Assembly (NCBI RefSeq): GCF_964340395.1
Contig: NC_135554.1
Coordinates: 27,151,592-27,215,591 of the forward strand
Length of the DNA stretch: 64,000 bases
Reading direction: 5' to 3'
DNA from: Glandiceps talaboti
Taxonomy: Eukaryota; Hemichordata; Enteropneusta; Spengelidae
The position numbers and the translations under genes were made by a program. Shown piece after piece: positions 60,407-64,000 of the stretch. A model generated the notes under the pieces. That model saw nothing but the letters and a program-made list of their open reading frames with translations, had not been told where the DNA came from and did not search any database. Positions within the stretch are counted from its first letter, which is position 1; each line of letters starts with the position of its first letter.

Positions 60407-60920
60407 TATCAATACTACTACATTCCCTTTATCTTCCGAATACTTTACATTTCCCATAATTTGTTAATTGGAGCATGCGCAATACGACTAGTCACAATTT
60501 GTTCCTTCAATGTCTATGTGATTGTACAACCTACACGAATATATAAAAAGAAACCAAAGGACCCGGGGGATGAATGTCTTCGTTACTTTTCCCTGTACAA
60601 GGTTTTTTTCTGGTTGAATAAAACCCTCCATCGACACGTGACTTGTATGGGTCTTGTGCGGTGATTAGGCATATAACCTAAAAATCAAATAGATGTCACA
60701 AAAACTCATAGAACTGTCAATCAAGTAAGCAGAACATACAAGGAAATAGTTCTTCTATTTGGTATGGATTCTTTTGCATACCCCTTTCATGAAATTAATG
60801 TTATGACCTAAATCTAGCAATTTCTTGTACATTACAGAAGCCATATTAAATAGAGGCGTGATATAAATGTCTGGTACTGTGTTCTCTGAGTACTGTCTGC
60901 TGTTATCAATGTCGGCTATG
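60111..60920. other. Gene-free stretch
   Basis: (AT)n tract at 60370-60401; no supported gene. Confidence 0.4.
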
Positions 60921-60924
60921 CTTT

Positions 60925-60963
60925 TCATACCTCCAGTAATGGAAGGTTATGTTAATGTTATAG

Positions 60964-61045
<82 letters not shown>

Positions 61046-61130
61046 ATGTCTGTCTGTCTGTCAGTGTCACCATTTCCTCAAAAACTATTCGTTCAATTAA
61101 ATTGGAATTTTGTACATACAATTTTTATAA
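60925..61130 (+). mobile_element. Hairpin-plus-microsatellite element, copy B
   Basis: The degraded hairpin cctccagtaatggaaggtta (60930-60949) is followed by a long (TGTC)n tract (60964-61062). Then come gtcaccatttcctcaaaaac and ttggaattttgtacatac. Downstream, to about 61700, phrases such as taattaggcaatatcttaag and catttgcataattaatga resemble the 29510-30530 satellite, suggesting the same full-length element. Confidence 0.7.
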
Positions 61131-64000
61131 ATAGTGATTTTCAGTAATTAGGTATATATAATAATGTATGCTTCAAATGTCATATACTTTGTTATGCTCA
61201 CTGATGATAACAAAGCACATGTGTCCTATAAAGTATGATGATGTAATTGTAGCTGTAATGAATACTTTGCATGATAATTGGTAATTAGGCAATATCTTAA
61301 GTAAACAAACCTCAAATGAAATAAAAATTGAATACAACAAAGTGCAAATGTCCTGCAAAGCTCATTAATTATTTCCCTTAATTAGGCAATATCTAAAGAA
61401 TTCAAATGTTAAACTTCAAATCAGATATTGTGGTACATTGATTTTAACAAAAGGCACATTTCAGACGAAACGTGTCGTTGTGGATTTTTAACTCCTATTA
61501 TGTAACTGACACATTAGATCATATTTTGAAATTAGGTTAGAGCTCAAGAATGTAAACTTCATATGGCATGTAATGTTATATATACACCGACCACAACAAA
61601 TAGCATGTGTCCTATACATTTGTGTTGGTTTTTTAATGACTCATTTGCATAATTAATGAATTTGAATTACCAATTGGGATATAAAATGTATGGTAGTTCA
61701 TAATTTCAGATAATGATAATTGAGGTAGAGATTACTTATGAGGTTTATTCTTTGTCCTTACGGTTTCCATCCGAATAAGTCGTTGCCATAAGCATAATCA
61801 CTAACTCTTAAGTCTAAATATTCAAAGCATCACGTTACTCGTACGTATCTTGTTCTTGTCTTTTAAGACCAACTGTTCCAAATGAAGTCGTTTCATACAT
61901 GCTTCATGATAGCTATGTATTAAATAAGGATTGTGAATATGTATATAGTTTTACATACTTCTTTCGAGGGTAATGGTGTATTAAACCTTTCACGGTCCCA
62001 TGTCTAAACCGAGTACTTTCTTTCACATCATACACGTCATGAATTTTATGGTATTGCAATATACTTAAGATCAACCAAAGTTTATGAAGTGTTCAAGATG
62101 TTATAATATCAAAACTTGACTAAACTAGCTACCTGTTTAGAGTAGTCCCCCCCCTTTTACTCCCCAATTTTTGGGTGTGTACCATATTATGTTCAATTTG
62201 AAGCTTGAACTATGATTTATCTCAAAACAGACAAAAGAAATCGTGCCTGTTACATGTACTGTACAAATTTTGATCAAATGAAATGCTGTCTCTATGGTTT
62301 CCAATAATAACTACTCTATGTTCTATGTCACAATAGACAAATGAAATCCATAGACACCAATCTTCTCAGCAAATCGTAAACACTGAGCAAGCAATCTCTC
62401 ATGACTAGATCCTGTGAAAGATGCCTTTTGAATTTTGCACGTTTCAAAATATTTGCCATCTGCTCCCAGTGATATATATTGTACATTCTCATAAAAGTAT
62501 ATTGTGCTAGTATCACGAATGATTTAGATGATGTATGTTTTGATGTTGGCATGGACTTTGACTGGTGACATAGGCTAGTCTTCGTTGTTCAAAATGTCTA
62601 AGGCCAGAAAATAAATAAAGCGGGCCCGACTTATCCATATTTTAGGCAACTTCAATTAGTATGATGCGCAGTTTGTTTCAAAATTATTTTATGTGGTATT
62701 TTTGATATTTTCTAAAGAATACATTTTGAACGTATGTGTGTGAAAATTAGGGCTTTTATTTAAAAAAAATAAAATTTGCAAAATAAGGAAATGTTACAGA
62801 AAAGAAAAGAAAAAATCTACTATTAGTGAAATAACTATTGATAGATCAAATGTTATTGTTTAACTTTAGAGTAAAATACTATAAATGTATATGTATACAG
62901 GTGAGTAGGGTGTAGCTTATATAATATTATAGACAAGTAAGTTTCTTACTGTCTGTGAAAATATACTGTATCTTACTCAACCTTGGATCTGACGATGTTC
63001 ACATGAGGAGATTAAGAGCCAACAAGTCTAAGCTGTTAAATATCCACTGCATTAACTGTTGAACCAGTGACACGGCAGTTCGTAATGTCATTCAGCCAAT
63101 TAAACAAAAAGATGAAATCAAAATGACCGGACCAATCATTGTACGAAATACAATCGACCTACCTACCCAAAGTGTTATGCGTGGTTGCCCGTTAACAGCT
63201 ATTTTAATTTATTTGGCCTAATCTCTTTCGGCATAATTTTCTTCACGTAAATACGGAAAATAGAAATGTACATTTTCAGGGCAGCTTTACTCTTAGTCTA
63301 AGTTGACTACCTTCAGATGATCTTTGCACTTATTAAAACACAGTCATATATGCTTTTGTAGAAAGTGAATTTGCATAACTACAGAGCAAAACAACACCAC
63401 TAGAGGGCGTAAATACCTAAACTGGCAATGGGGTTTGTTTGGGAGTTGAACATAAGCTTTCTCAAACTGCCCCCCCCCCCTTCCGATAACTAAACAAAGT
63501 GACCCCTCAGGAAAAACACATTTTCCAAAATAACCACCACACTCACATATTTTATCTGTTTTATGAATCATTTATATGTACAGTATACTGTGTTTTCCTA
63601 TAATGCTGTGTATACCCCCCCCCCCATATCTACGCCATCAATATTTTCATATATGCACGTGACATGTGCACTATTTCTAGAATAAAAATGGCAATCATTT
63701 AGTTTTTGGTATATAATATTAAAGAATGGCTAGTTGTGTATTAGGTTAGGATAAGGATTGAGGTTAGGATTAGCTTTCATTTCCTTTTACTAAACTGAGT
63801 TCACCAAAGGTTATATATTGATCAGAAGTTTTAACTGATACTCGAACTGACCATTTATGATTTAATCGATTTGTCGCCCTCAAAAAATAATAGTTTTGGC
63901 TACATCTGAATATATAGGGGAAGAACCATCACAATAACGAAAATGATGTACAATTGGTGTTAATACACTTCATAGACAGTTGTATTTCTTATATATCACA
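61131..64000. other. Gene-free right end of the window
   Basis: No supported gene. Poly-C runs at 62148-62154, 63471-63480 and 63616-63625 may mark old transposon ends. Phrases near 63155-63230 (cgacctacctacccaaagtg, tgggttgcccgttaac-like) resemble the interior of the 2.1-kb transposon near 22845-22900, so a diverged fragment of that family is likely at about 63110-63320. Confidence 0.35.

Overview
The window is nuclear DNA from an intron-rich, AT-rich animal, most likely a marine invertebrate bilaterian. It has GT-AG introns of 100 bp to several kb, LINE retrotransposons, many minisatellites and long (TGTC)n, (CA)n and (AT)n tracts. I cannot name the species from sequence alone.

Region 1 (1-20000) holds all the confidently recognised host genes. 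They are HCCS (holocytochrome c synthase, minus strand, running off the left edge), SMIM15 (plus), NDUFAF2 (minus, four coding exons) and ERCC8/CSA (plus, nine coding exons). ERCC8 and NDUFAF2 are head to head, with 251 bp between their start codons. NDUFAF2 and SMIM15 are tail to tail. This is the order and orientation I know from human 5q12.1 (ERCC8-NDUFAF2-SMIM15), so the window preserves an old bilaterian microsynteny block. HCCS and NDUFAF2 act in mitochondria (cytochrome c haem attachment and complex I assembly). ERCC8 acts in transcription-coupled repair. SMIM15 is an uncharacterised small membrane protein.

Region 2 (20000-64000) has no confident host gene and is a repeat landscape. 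It contains two copies of one 2.1-kb inverted-repeat transposon in opposite orientations (20930-23063; 45023-49948, the second split by a 2.8-kb insertion). It has three main LINE remnants: endonuclease plus RT start at 24685-26268, a degenerate C-terminus on the minus strand at 36430-37690, and an RT thumb plus zinc finger end at 41930-42850. There is a microsatellite-bearing segmental duplication (30943-32031 / 32526-33381). Several large minisatellites are present: 33 bp at 24114, 29 bp at 40338, 42/37 bp at 54940, and 39 bp at 59171. A family of hairpin-plus-microsatellite elements appears three times. One possible pair of small first exons lies at 35797-36026.

The most interesting signals are these. 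(i) Three copies of a hammerhead-ribozyme-like motif sit in a palindromic repeat at 51111-51581, with a compensatory base-pair change in stem I. Related three-way-junction motifs lie at 788-853 and 51764-51803. (ii) A minisatellite in ERCC8 intron 3 appears to have grown out of the 3' end of exon 3 and carries a second copy of its splice donor. (iii) A 1.6-kb minisatellite runs directly into a truncated LINE and shares sequence with it at the junction. All structural and homology statements come from reading by eye. No search or folding program was run.
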